64,000 nt of DNA from Moorena sp. SIOASIH. Its GTDB lineage: Bacteria > Cyanobacteriota > Cyanobacteriia > Cyanobacteriales > Coleofasciculaceae. The position numbers and the translations under genes were made by a program. Positions 1 to 7,090 of this stretch are shown here, one piece after another. Location: NCBI RefSeq assembly GCF_010671925.1, contig NZ_JAAHIH010000012.1:1-64000 (forward strand), written 5' to 3'. Numbering within the stretch: the stretch's first letter is position 1; each line of letters opens with the position of its first letter. Under the pieces are notes generated by a model. The model ran no database searches and was not told the DNA's origin. It was given only the letters and a program-made list of their open reading frames with translations.

Positions 1-126
1 CTTAATTCTTAATTCTTAATTCTTAATTCTTAATTCTTAATTCTTAATTCTTAATTCTTAATTCTTAATTCTTAATTCTTAATTCTTAATTCTTAATTCT
101 TAATTCTTAATTCTTAATTCTTAATT
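1..126. repeat. 7-bp tandem repeat (TTAATTC)n
   Basis: About 18 nearly perfect head-to-tail copies of TTAATTC start at the window edge, so the array may extend further left. The last copies supply the final codons and the stop codon of the McrB-like gene on the minus strand. It is the first of many heptamer arrays in the window. Confidence 0.95.
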
Positions 127-1747
127 TTATAGTGTCCCAGCGAAATTGGTCTAGTTTGTCTCGTTGATCGAAAAAGTATTCTTCTAGATATGGCTCAATT
201 TCCCTTTGCCAGATATCTTCAATTTCCTCAGCTATTGTTTCTAGTAGAAAGAAGGAGATTCCGAGGGAGTAGTTAGGATCTGCGATCGCATTATTTATTT
301 GTTCGAGTATCTTAATCAATCCATTCACTGGAAAATCCGTTGTTTGGTGATATCGTCTCAGGATTTCATAGTTGGGATAGAGCCGAATAAATGCGAAGCG
401 ACGGCGAAATGCCTGATCAACTAGAGCAATAGAACGATCCGCTGTGTTCATAGTACCGATAATCCGAACATTTTTCGGGATACTGAATAGTTGATTACTG
501 CCAGCTAAGGGAATTTTTTGAGCCCGGTACTCTAGTAGATACAATAATTCTCCAAACACACTAGCGAGGTTAGCACGATTAATTTCATCGATGATTAGAA
601 CACAAATTCCTTGCCGAGACTCAGCTTTCTTACAGAATTCTAGAAATCTGCCTGGAACTAAAGGATATCTCAATTCCCCATTTTGACTTTGTGGACGGAT
701 ACCTTGAATAAAGTCTTCATAGGAATAGGCAGGATGGAATTGGACAAGTTCCGTGAATCCATCACTTCCACTGATTAAATGGTTAGCAATTTTTTGAGCA
801 CTATAGGTTTTACCTGTACCTGGTGGGCCGTAAAAAATTCCTTGTCCTTTGCGTTCAATAGCACGTATCCATCCCTCTAACTCTGCGATATCAAAACCAG
901 TATCTTTAGCACAGTCGCTTACCGTATACTCCTCTGGTAACGCCATCCTTGAAGCATCAGAGGTAAATTCGATAACCTCCTCTACTCTTCGGAGTTCCTG
1001 ACCCGAAAAATTATACCCTTTAACCGCCACCAACCAGTAGCAAAACATATCGAATAAATCATTATCCCTGAGCACTGGTACACCCGGTTGATGCATAGTG
1101 TTATCTAATGCTTTAATCAGATTAAATCCTGTAGAATTGGCAGCTGGATAATCTGTCAGTTTTTTTCCGTAGGATTTATTCACAAAATAGTTGATAACCT
1201 GTCGAGAATTATCATTGATTAACAGAAACCTATCTGGTTGCAGCCCATTGAGGAGATTCGTCAGCATTTCCGTCGGAAAACCTTTAGAGTATTCCCCTGT
1301 AGAAAACTGATGACAAGCTGCTGATAACTGATTAGGATGCTTAGTGCAGCAACCAACAAATTCAAGGATGTCGTAACCAATCTGCTCTACTAACCTTTGT
1401 ATCCATTTATGCTGATATTTCAGTTTTAATGGCAATCGTAATTCTAAATAATTATCACGTTTTCTAGGAATAGTTAGTATCCATGAATCATCACCCTCAC
1501 CATATTGACTATTCAACGTAATCGCCAATTCTCTATCAGGGAATAGCTGAAACAGTATCGGTTCTGTTATAGCTTCTCCAGACTCCACTATAGCAGAGAT
1601 TGCTTCAAAATTCCGACACCAAAGGCGACGCTGCTCTTTGTAGGTTGCCATGTGACTTAACCCAACCGGTGTGTAGGGATATGAACTGATAAATTCCTGA
1701 AATAGACTGATAAATTCAGATTTATTATCCCCCACCATACTATCCAC
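107..1747 (-). CDS. McrB-type AAA+ GTPase (restriction or defence subunit)
   Basis: The protein has 546 residues. McrB forms the NTP-driven motor of McrBC systems, which cut modified DNA when paired with the nuclease McrC. The C-terminal half shows Walker A GPPGTGKT (residues 307-314), Walker B with IIDEINRAN, and the McrB signature GTMNTADRS followed by FRRRF. The N-terminal 290 residues are of a kind I do not recognise and would normally be the DNA-recognition part. The upstream start is GTG; an ATG three codons later (1738) is an alternative. The C-terminus has the usual length but its last codons lie in a heptamer repeat. No mcrC is visible; it would lie left of the window or be missing. 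The family call is firm; the role in restriction is inferred. Confidence 0.85.
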   Translation of the reverse strand: MDSMVGDNKSEFISLFQEFISSYPYTPVGLSHMATYKEQRRLWCRNFEAISAIVESGEAITEPILFQLFPDRELAITLNSQYGEGDDSWILTIPRKRDNYLELRLPLKLKYQHKWIQRLVEQIGYDILEFVGCCTKHPNQLSAACHQFSTGEYSKGFPTEMLTNLLNGLQPDRFLLINDNSRQVINYFVNKSYGKKLTDYPAANSTGFNLIKALDNTMHQPGVPVLRDNDLFDMFCYWLVAVKGYNFSGQELRRVEEVIEFTSDASRMALPEEYTVSDCAKDTGFDIAELEGWIRAIERKGQGIFYGPPGTGKTYSAQKIANHLISGSDGFTELVQFHPAYSYEDFIQGIRPQSQNGELRYPLVPGRFLEFCKKAESRQGICVLIIDEINRANLASVFGELLYLLEYRAQKIPLAGSNQLFSIPKNVRIIGTMNTADRSIALVDQAFRRRFAFIRLYPNYEILRRYHQTTDFPVNGLIKILEQINNAIADPNYSLGISFFLLETIAEEIEDIWQREIEPYLEEYFFDQRDKLDQFRWDTIKLRIKN

Positions 1748-1796
1748 CTAATTTTTTTTATTAGAACATGTTTGAGACATTAGAGACTGTGATATC

Positions 1797-2065
1797 CTTT
1801 CTATTTTAATTATTAACATACTACTTTAGGTAAAGGCAAGAGGCAAGAGGCAAGAGGCAATATTTAATCAAATCTATAGAGATTTTTGGTAATGAAACAA
1901 CTGTCATTTTTTTTGACATCTCATTTATAAATGGAATAGCGGTTTATAGTATAATTAGGTACACAATATTTTTACCCTCTTACCTCTTATGACTTCCCTA
2001 CTCCCTGCTCCCTACTCCCTGCTCCCTAAAAAAATGTACCTCACCCAATTTAAAACCGCTATATT
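1797..2065. repeat. Composite dispersed repeat with MITE-like inverted ends
   Basis: The left part (TTAACATACT..., then three AGGCAAG heptamers) closely matches the start of the repeat at 31,558. The right end (TGTACCTCACC... to ACCGCTATA) recurs at 17.5, 31.8 and, inverted, 47.5 kb. Inside, an inverted copy of that right end (GGAATAGCGG... to TTAGGTACA, about 1933-1963) pairs with 2034-2062, giving a MITE-like unit of about 130 bp. Heptamers CTGCTCC/CTACTCC fill its middle (about 1992-2030). No gene is seen between 1748 and 2063. Confidence 0.7.
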
Positions 2066-2516
2066 ACTTATCTGACATAATTGCCATTTTATCCTCTACA
2101 ATAGACTTAAGATGCTCAAATTGACTAGTCGTCAAGTAATGATAAGATTGTGGAGGTCTAAAGTTAGCCCATTTTGCTCTCAAATCTTGTAAGGTTACTG
2201 GTGGCTCAAAATGTTCTATGAGTTTTAAGCAAATCCCATAACCGACGGCGGCTTCCTCATAATATTCATTAAAATCTTTTTTTTCTATACCAGCATTGTC
2301 TTTTACTTTATACCAAAGGATATCTGGGCGGTCTTGAATAACATCTTCTACTTCAAAAAAACCCGATAAAACCTTATCTGGAGCCGAGACATAAACCACA
2401 ACAATATCCCCTGGTTCTAATCGAGGACGCACCCGACGAAGTTCAATTTTTTTTGTTCCATTGAATAATTGATTAGCATATTTAGGACGAATTGATAATA
2501 ACAACACATTGGGCAT
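2064..2516 (-). CDS. ASCH-domain (PUA-like) protein
   Basis: This 150-residue protein is a stand-alone ASCH fold, a predicted RNA-binding module of the PUA superfamily. Its opening LLSIRPKYANQLFNGTKKIE is the typical ASCH start, followed by the beta-strand segment GDIVVVYVSAPDKVLSGFFE. I chose the ATG at 2516 because the residues just after it begin the conserved fold; a GTG three codons upstream is also possible. It lies 21 bp downstream of the GNAT-PIN gene on the same strand, so the two are probably co-transcribed. ASCH proteins often sit beside acetyltransferases or nucleases. Its exact substrate cannot be read from the sequence. Confidence 0.8.
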   Translation of the reverse strand: MPNVLLLSIRPKYANQLFNGTKKIELRRVRPRLEPGDIVVVYVSAPDKVLSGFFEVEDVIQDRPDILWYKVKDNAGIEKKDFNEYYEEAAVGYGICLKLIEHFEPPVTLQDLRAKWANFRPPQSYHYLTTSQFEHLKSIVEDKMAIMSDK

Positions 2517-2537
2517 TGTTAACACGAGTAATTTTGC

Positions 2538-4646
2538 TTAATTTTGGGTGCCTTCTCTATATATTATTGTAAATTGTTCTTGAGAAATCCGCAACGGTGA
2601 TTGAAGTGTTAAACGCTTACCCAGTATTTCTTTAATTTCCGCCAAATCTATAGGATTTTTAAACAGTTCAGTATCACTAAATCGAAGCGCCATCATATTT
2701 TTATCGGGATCATTTTTGGTAAGCTTCATTAAATCTTTTAATTCATATACACCCAATCGGCGAAACTGTTGATGGAGATTTTTAGGTTTGTTGACGACTA
2801 CTTCATCAAGTCTAGAGCAAGCTCTTACCTGTCCTGTGCCGCAATATTTTTTATTATAGCTTACATACCAGATAATTCTACCAACAACCCCTGGTTTTAA
2901 GCCACCATTAGCTCGATGGCTTCGATAATAGACAAGTTCACGTTTTAGCGCCAGATCAGTTTTAGATCCTAATAGGTACTGGTTAGCTAAGTCTTCATCG
3001 AATAATTCTTTCGCCCATTCTGCTTGAATAGGAATGATTATAGTAGGAAGCTCAGCATCAATAATTTTGGCTGGCCAAAGTATTCGTTCAACGTCTAGAG
3101 TTGTTTTTACCGCTTTGGTTAAATTATCAGTTTTGAGGGTTTCAGCAATTTTTAGGCAAAAGTTATAATCCTGACTTCGATTAGCTAAATTAGTGAGATA
3201 GTCGGATAATTCTGTCGCCGTAACCGCAACCGCAAGATTGGCATTTAAATAGCCATCCTTAACTTGAAAAAATGCATCATCTTGAATAGCGCTAAGAATA
3301 GTTTGATTCAAATAAGGTTCAGTAATTCGTGTAAATTGCAAATTGTCACTTACTGACAGGGATATAAACCAAAAAATTAAGTGCCGCGCCAGGGTTTCTT
3401 CAAGAGAACCAGATCTAACCCGAAAAATTGGGACGTTTAACTCATGATTTTTCTGGGTATGATACGCAATTAAAGCTAGGGTATTATTTTCTGACTGGAG
3501 AATAATATAACACTTAAATTTATCGGGATTAGCAATAATATAGCCCAGCCTTCCTTGAAAATCACTAAGTTTTTCTTTCTTAGCATCAACCAAAAACGTT
3601 TGACTCAAGAAAGGTACCTGATCTAATTTATGAACAACTTGTCTAGTGATACCTGTGCCTGCTAAGCGTACAGGCTGATAGTTAATATATTCGTGAAGAT
3701 AATCTAGCTTAACAATTAAACTAGTAGGACTAAGGATTGATAAGTTAAATTCCTCATTGATAGCATCTGCGATCGCTAGTATTTGTGAATTACGAGTCAA
3801 AAAAAATGGTGCATCTGAAGCTATGGCTATAGCTAACTGACTTAGGTCAGATTTATTGATAGTTACCTGAGTTGATAACAAAACCTTGGTTAGAGCGCGA
3901 CAAGCTGTTTGAAAGTCTTTCTGATTGTAGGGGAGTTGAGTAAAGGTATCGGCTAACTGGCGTTTACCATTCCTTTGTTTACTATCCTCAATAGTATTGA
4001 TGACCTTAAATATTTCATTAGTTATACATAACTCCAAGTCAGGTTGTAACCAATCAGCTAGTAGAGAGTCGGATTCGGCCTTTGACCTAGCTTCATCTCC
4101 TTGCAAGTCAAAAAACACGCTGGTATCAATGACTGCACATAATTTAGACTCAAGTTTTTGGGTAGCAACCGTAGAAAATAGGGTAGGATGGTCGTGATCG
4201 CGCCACCAAACGGTAAGTAGTTTTCCATCCTTGCTCCTTCCGGGTTTTTCAGCCAAAGGAACAAAGTCTAAGTGAGACCACATTTTCTCTAATCCATAAT
4301 CACGACGGCATTTGAGTTTAATGCCGTAAAAGTCCTGAGTGTTCTGACTTAGATAATTAACCAGCTTTCTAGCAATACCGTTACCACGCCATGATGGCTC
4401 GATGCATAGATGAACAATAACGATGATATTATGCCTACGCACCTTCCGGTATAACAAATAACCGGTACACTTTTTTTCAGGAGTAAGCGCCACAAGTATT
4501 TGACGACTGAGTGCGTGTTGATCAAAAGCTCCTTCAGGAAAATGACCAAGAGTTTTTGCGTCTGCTCGTCCCAAAGCCTTGACTGTCCTTAGGTGCAGGG
4601 ATTTTTCATCAATTGTTTCAATTTGAAGCTGTATCTCTTGTGTCAC
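2538..4646 (-). CDS. GNAT acetyltransferase - PIN nuclease - PUA-like fusion protein
   Basis: About 700 residues with several modules (numbered from an upstream TTG at 4661). Residues 25-150 are a GNAT acetyltransferase with the acetyl-CoA motif IEPSWRGNGIARKL (88-101). Residues 173-310 look like a PIN ribonuclease, opening with AVIDTSVFFD (acidic residues D179 and D185) and ending with a FFLTRNSQIL strand. Residues 360-490 may be a second, degenerate GNAT-like fold. The last 160 residues resemble a PUA/ASCH-type domain (GRIIWYVS, RLGVYELKDL, ALRFSDTELF). The TTG lies in a TTGGTAA heptamer array, so I prefer the GTG at 4646. The ASCH gene follows 21 bp downstream. A toxin-like or RNA-modifying role is inferred; the GNAT and PIN calls rest on motifs. 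Confidence 0.75.
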   Translation of the reverse strand: MTQEIQLQIETIDEKSLHLRTVKALGRADAKTLGHFPEGAFDQHALSRQILVALTPEKKCTGYLLYRKVRRHNIIVIVHLCIEPSWRGNGIARKLVNYLSQNTQDFYGIKLKCRRDYGLEKMWSHLDFVPLAEKPGRSKDGKLLTVWWRDHDHPTLFSTVATQKLESKLCAVIDTSVFFDLQGDEARSKAESDSLLADWLQPDLELCITNEIFKVINTIEDSKQRNGKRQLADTFTQLPYNQKDFQTACRALTKVLLSTQVTINKSDLSQLAIAIASDAPFFLTRNSQILAIADAINEEFNLSILSPTSLIVKLDYLHEYINYQPVRLAGTGITRQVVHKLDQVPFLSQTFLVDAKKEKLSDFQGRLGYIIANPDKFKCYIILQSENNTLALIAYHTQKNHELNVPIFRVRSGSLEETLARHLIFWFISLSVSDNLQFTRITEPYLNQTILSAIQDDAFFQVKDGYLNANLAVAVTATELSDYLTNLANRSQDYNFCLKIAETLKTDNLTKAVKTTLDVERILWPAKIIDAELPTIIIPIQAEWAKELFDEDLANQYLLGSKTDLALKRELVYYRSHRANGGLKPGVVGRIIWYVSYNKKYCGTGQVRACSRLDEVVVNKPKNLHQQFRRLGVYELKDLMKLTKNDPDKNMMALRFSDTELFKNPIDLAEIKEILGKRLTLQSPLRISQEQFTIIYREGTQN

Positions 4647-4690
4647 GTTACCAATTACCAATTACCAATGGCCAATTACCAATTACTATG
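4645..4690. repeat. 7-bp tandem repeat (TTACCAA)n
   Basis: Five to six TTACCAA/TGGCCAA heptamers sit directly upstream of, and slightly overlap, the 5' end of the GNAT-PIN gene. The array is therefore part of its leader or has replaced its original start region. Confidence 0.85.
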
Positions 4691-4732
4691 CATGGAATCG
4701 ACCCTATTGTACGTGATTAAGCATACCTAATC

Positions 4733-5101
4733 TTACTGGTTAGAAGGAAACCATTTTTGCTCTAGGTTGGTCAGTTCTCCGTCTTCCTGTAATTGCAAAA
4801 TAATTCGGTTGATTGCCTCGCGATAATGGCTACCTTGAGGCAAAACTATACCGTAGTCTTGTTCAGCAAACAACTCACCTACAATCTGGTATTCTCGGTT
4901 TTGTGAAGTTTGGTAAAGTAACGTTGGTGAATCATAAACTAGAGCCTGCACTTGACCCGCTTTGAGAGCTTTGTATGCATCTTCCACCTGCTCAAATTCA
5001 ATCAGCTTGACTGGCTGTTGATTCATATATCTGGCAGAAGTTGTGTCTGCGACAGTAGCAACTTGTTTTCCGAATAGATCGATAAGATCAGAAATATTCG
5101 A
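4733..5101 (-). pseudogene. GluR0-type glutamate-gated channel, ligand-binding lobe S2 (3' fragment)
   Basis: The open frame encodes the second half of a periplasmic substrate-binding domain: FGKQVATVADTTSARY, then the ligand-contact segment QALVYDSPTLLY, and a usual C-terminus (ELTNLEQKWFP). The frame is open to about 5104, where it meets the end of a TnpB element; there is no start codon at the true beginning. The matching pore segment lies at 6787-7008 on the other side of the element, in the order expected for prokaryotic ionotropic glutamate receptors (S1 - TM1 - pore - TM2 - S2). I read both pieces as one broken gene. A stand-alone truncated amino-acid-binding protein is the less likely alternative. 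Confidence 0.8.
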
Positions 5102-5128
5102 ATGAAGCTTCCACTACCTGGCAAGCCG

Positions 5129-5154
5129 TTCGCGTAGCGTCGGGCTTCGCCCGA
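5129..5154. repeat. Small dispersed repeat (TTCGCGTAGCG core + hairpin)
   Basis: The 11-nt core TTCGCGTAGCG is followed by the hairpin TCGGGC-TTC-GCCCGA. It sits inside the terminal hairpin of the TnpB element, that is, in the part of the transcript that would form the omega-RNA scaffold. Confidence 0.8.
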
Positions 5155-5166
5155 GGTGGTGGTGTC

Positions 5167-6513
5167 TTATGCTAATCTGGAGCTACCCCTAGCCCACAGA
5201 TCACACAAGCAAGCCCAGCTTCTAGGCGGTCGTCGAGATCTTTTGCTGGAACGACCCTCGTTGCTATTTCTACGAACGAGTTTAAGCACACCTCTAGCAC
5301 CGATATTGTAAGCACCGTTTAAGTCGGCATTGAACCGCTTACATGAAGGGAAGGTTGCTAGGGAGTAATTTGTTGAGTCGCGTCTAACTTTACCAGAACC
5401 ATCATAGGCTAATTTTGAAGTGTAGGCCGCTACGACTTCTATCACTTTGCCCCCCAATTCAGACCATTTCATTTCAGTAAAATCGCGAATTTTGGCCTTG
5501 AGCCATCCATGGAATCTTTGTCGCAGGTTAGACCTTTTCTTTCCACCTTTTGGTTTCCAGCCTTTTAGATTCTCAAACACAATGGCTTCAGAGTTGAACT
5601 GTTTAGCAATCTCAACGATTCTTCTTGAAACGATGTGGCCTATTTGGTGATTAATTCTTCGGCATTTTTTGTAGGTCTTAGAACAGAAACCTTTGTGAAG
5701 CTTTCCACCTTTACCCATAGTCTTAGACGCCCGCATGGACACGGATTTTAGTCGTTTATCTCGGCGGTCTATGTCTCTTCCCGGGTGAATAAATTCACGA
5801 TGAATTACAGTGCCGCTATGAGTTACGACTGCTATTGTGGCTGTTGTGTTGATTCCTAAATCAACTGCTGTAACATTGGCCTCCGGTTTCCTCTTTTCTG
5901 GCTTGCAGGTAAATGGAACTGACAGGTAATAACCCCTGTTGTTCATCACTATAGAAGGAGACATCATTTTATTGGATGTTACCAAGTGACGCTCTCTTAA
6001 TCTAGTAATTTGAACGTCAGTCCAGACCCAATCAGAGCCATTAAATACTTTTATTTCTACTGTATTGAAACCATGTAGTTTGTAGCATTGCCCCTTGTAA
6101 AGGGAGGGATAACAACCGGTATTTGCATTTAGTCTTGGAGGCTTAGCATCCTTTCTCTTTCTGCTTCCTGATTGCCAATCTCGATAGCGAGTAACGAAGC
6201 TGCTAACCTGACCAGCAGAGAATGCGATCGCAGCACGACGTAAGTAACTAGGAAATTTATAGAAAGCTTCATTGAATTGGGGATATTTGATGTTAGGGCG
6301 TTTAGCCGTTTTATGCATCAATTTCTCAACAGCAGGAGTCAATTGATCTGCTGTTAGTCCCCCAAGTTCTCCCCAATGAGTATAAATGATACCAACCAGA
6401 TACCGACAAGCACGACGATAGACTTCGACCGTCTCACCAAGCAGTACACGCTGCTCAGTAGTCGGGTTGAGAGTCCATTTATCAGTGCGAATGACCTTGG
6501 TTGGCGTTTTCAT
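5167..6513 (-). CDS. TnpB-family RuvC endonuclease, lacking the usual zinc-finger cysteines
   Basis: TnpB is an RNA-guided RuvC nuclease of IS200/IS605 elements. The three RuvC acidic motifs are present: VDLGINTTATI, IVFENLKGW and NADLNGAYNIGARG. The zinc-ribbon position between the last two reads SKLAYDGSGKVRR...TFPSCKRF, with one cysteine instead of the usual two CxxC pairs, as in one branch of cyanobacterial TnpB proteins. I chose the ATG at 6513 (start MKTPTKVIRTDKW); the frame is open to an upstream start at 6570, which would overlap the divergent gene. The basic C-terminal tail reads toward the element end. Full length suggests the nuclease could still be made. Confidence 0.85.
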   Translation of the reverse strand: MKTPTKVIRTDKWTLNPTTEQRVLLGETVEVYRRACRYLVGIIYTHWGELGGLTADQLTPAVEKLMHKTAKRPNIKYPQFNEAFYKFPSYLRRAAIAFSAGQVSSFVTRYRDWQSGSRKRKDAKPPRLNANTGCYPSLYKGQCYKLHGFNTVEIKVFNGSDWVWTDVQITRLRERHLVTSNKMMSPSIVMNNRGYYLSVPFTCKPEKRKPEANVTAVDLGINTTATIAVVTHSGTVIHREFIHPGRDIDRRDKRLKSVSMRASKTMGKGGKLHKGFCSKTYKKCRRINHQIGHIVSRRIVEIAKQFNSEAIVFENLKGWKPKGGKKRSNLRQRFHGWLKAKIRDFTEMKWSELGGKVIEVVAAYTSKLAYDGSGKVRRDSTNYSLATFPSCKRFNADLNGAYNIGARGVLKLVRRNSNEGRSSKRSRRPPRSWACLCDLWARGSSRLA

Positions 6514-6527
6514 CTGTTCCTTTGTTA

Positions 6528-6544
6528 ATATACCTTTAGTATAT
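6528..6544. promoter_or_regulatory. Palindromic operator candidate between divergent genes
   Basis: ATATAC-CTTTA-GTATAT is a perfect 6-5-6 inverted repeat in the 46-bp gap between the tnpB start (6513) and the start of the small divergent gene (6560). It overlaps AT-rich sequence that could be the -10 region of either gene. Binding by the neighbouring small protein is inference. Confidence 0.5.
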
Positions 6545-6559
6545 ACGGGTATTCTAAAG

Positions 6560-6751
6560 ATGTCAAGCACAGACCAGAAGAAATCTCAAAAAAGGATGAG
6601 GGGAGTTCCTGTCCATTACGATGAGCTAAAAAAACCACACACCATCATGCTTACTGACAGTGTGTGGAGATGGTTGCAGATTTCTGCAAAAGAATCAGGG
6701 GTTAGCGTCGGGGAGTTTATAGAGAGGTGGGGGCGAAGTCAATTTGACTAG
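6560..6751 (+). CDS. Small ribbon-helix-helix-like protein carried by the TnpB element
   Basis: The protein has 63 residues, starting MSSTDQKKSQKR. The core HTIMLTDSVWRWLQISAKES, then GVSVGEFIERWGR, has the shape of a ribbon-helix-helix DNA-binding domain: one short strand followed by two amphipathic helices. A longer frame from 6467 runs antisense through the tnpB start and is unlikely. The gene lies inside the transposable element, divergent from tnpB, and ends 10 bp before the terminal hairpin. A role as repressor of tnpB fits the palindrome in the shared upstream region but is inferred. Confidence 0.6.
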   Translation: MSSTDQKKSQKRMRGVPVHYDELKKPHTIMLTDSVWRWLQISAKESGVSVGEFIERWGRSQFD

Positions 6752-6761
6752 CGCTCCTTGA

Positions 6762-6784
6762 CCCCCACCTGGAAGAGGTGGGGG
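6762..6784. other. Terminal hairpin of the TnpB element
   Basis: CCCCCACCT-GGAAG-AGGTGGGGG is a perfect 9-bp stem. It has the form of the subterminal hairpins that IS200/IS605 transposases recognise. It could also end transcription of the small gene upstream. Confidence 0.75.
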
Positions 6785-6786
6785 AA

Positions 6787-7008
6787 TGCGTCGCGTTTTT
6801 GTTCAAGACGATCAGCTGTGATGGCTGCTGTGAAGTAGGCAACCACGAATAATCCAGTAAACATCCAAACAATTGCCACCAAACGCCCCACAAAACTAAC
6901 GGGAGATTTATCACCATAGCCTACAGTTGTAGCCTTTACTAAAGACCACCATAAGGATTCCCAAATACCTGCTAAATGCGCTCTTACTTGGCGAATTAAA
7001 TTCGCCAA
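6787..7008 (-). pseudogene. GluR0-type potassium channel, pore and TM2 (5' fragment)
   Basis: The frame reads GIWESLWWSLVKATTVGYGD: a pore helix with the potassium selectivity signature TVGYGD, followed by the membrane helix LVAIVWMFTGLFVVAYFTAA. This matches the pore and TM2 of GluR0-like channels, in which a potassium pore is inserted between two binding-protein lobes. The coding homology ends near 6790 at the TnpB element, and the S2 lobe resumes at 5101. The first lobe and TM1 are missing; a palindromic repeat (6977-7018) marks that edge. The only start available is a TTG inside that repeat, so a functional product is unlikely. Confidence 0.8.
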
Positions 7009-7018
7009 GAAGAGCGCA
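6977..7018. repeat. 42-bp palindromic dispersed repeat
   Basis: The sequence folds into one long hairpin: arms TGCGCTCTT/AAGAGCGCA around a GGCGAATTAAATTCGCC core. Related copies lie at 8821-8863 and 45,428-45,472. This copy marks the truncated edge of the channel fragment. The spacer to 7090 also has ATTACCA-type heptamers. Confidence 0.85.
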
Positions 7019-7090
7019 CCTCTTGTATAGATTAATGGTTAATGGGTCATCGTAAACTAGCAATTACCAATTCCAAATTACCCATTACCA

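Larger units (their letters stand above)
5101..6795 (-). mobile_element. IS200/IS605-type element with tnpB and a divergent small gene
   Basis: This is an insertion of about 1.7 kb between the pore and the S2 lobe of a GluR0-like gene. One end carries a hairpin CCCCCACCT/AGGTGGGGG (6762-6784). The other carries CCACTACCT paired with a near-complementary GGTGGTGG (about 5111-5163), split by a small dispersed repeat. It contains a tnpB-like gene and a 63-residue protein on the opposite strand, and no tnpA. Exact boundaries are not fixed because no target duplication is expected for this family; they are taken from where channel homology stops. Confidence 0.75.

Noticed and set aside
4058..4264. 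Small frames on either strand inside the GNAT-PIN gene
   Set aside because: They overlap a long gene with clear domain motifs and have no motifs of their own.
6467..6559. Upstream extension of the RHH-like protein
   Set aside because: It overlaps the tnpB start region antisense; the ATG at 6560 begins the plausible protein.
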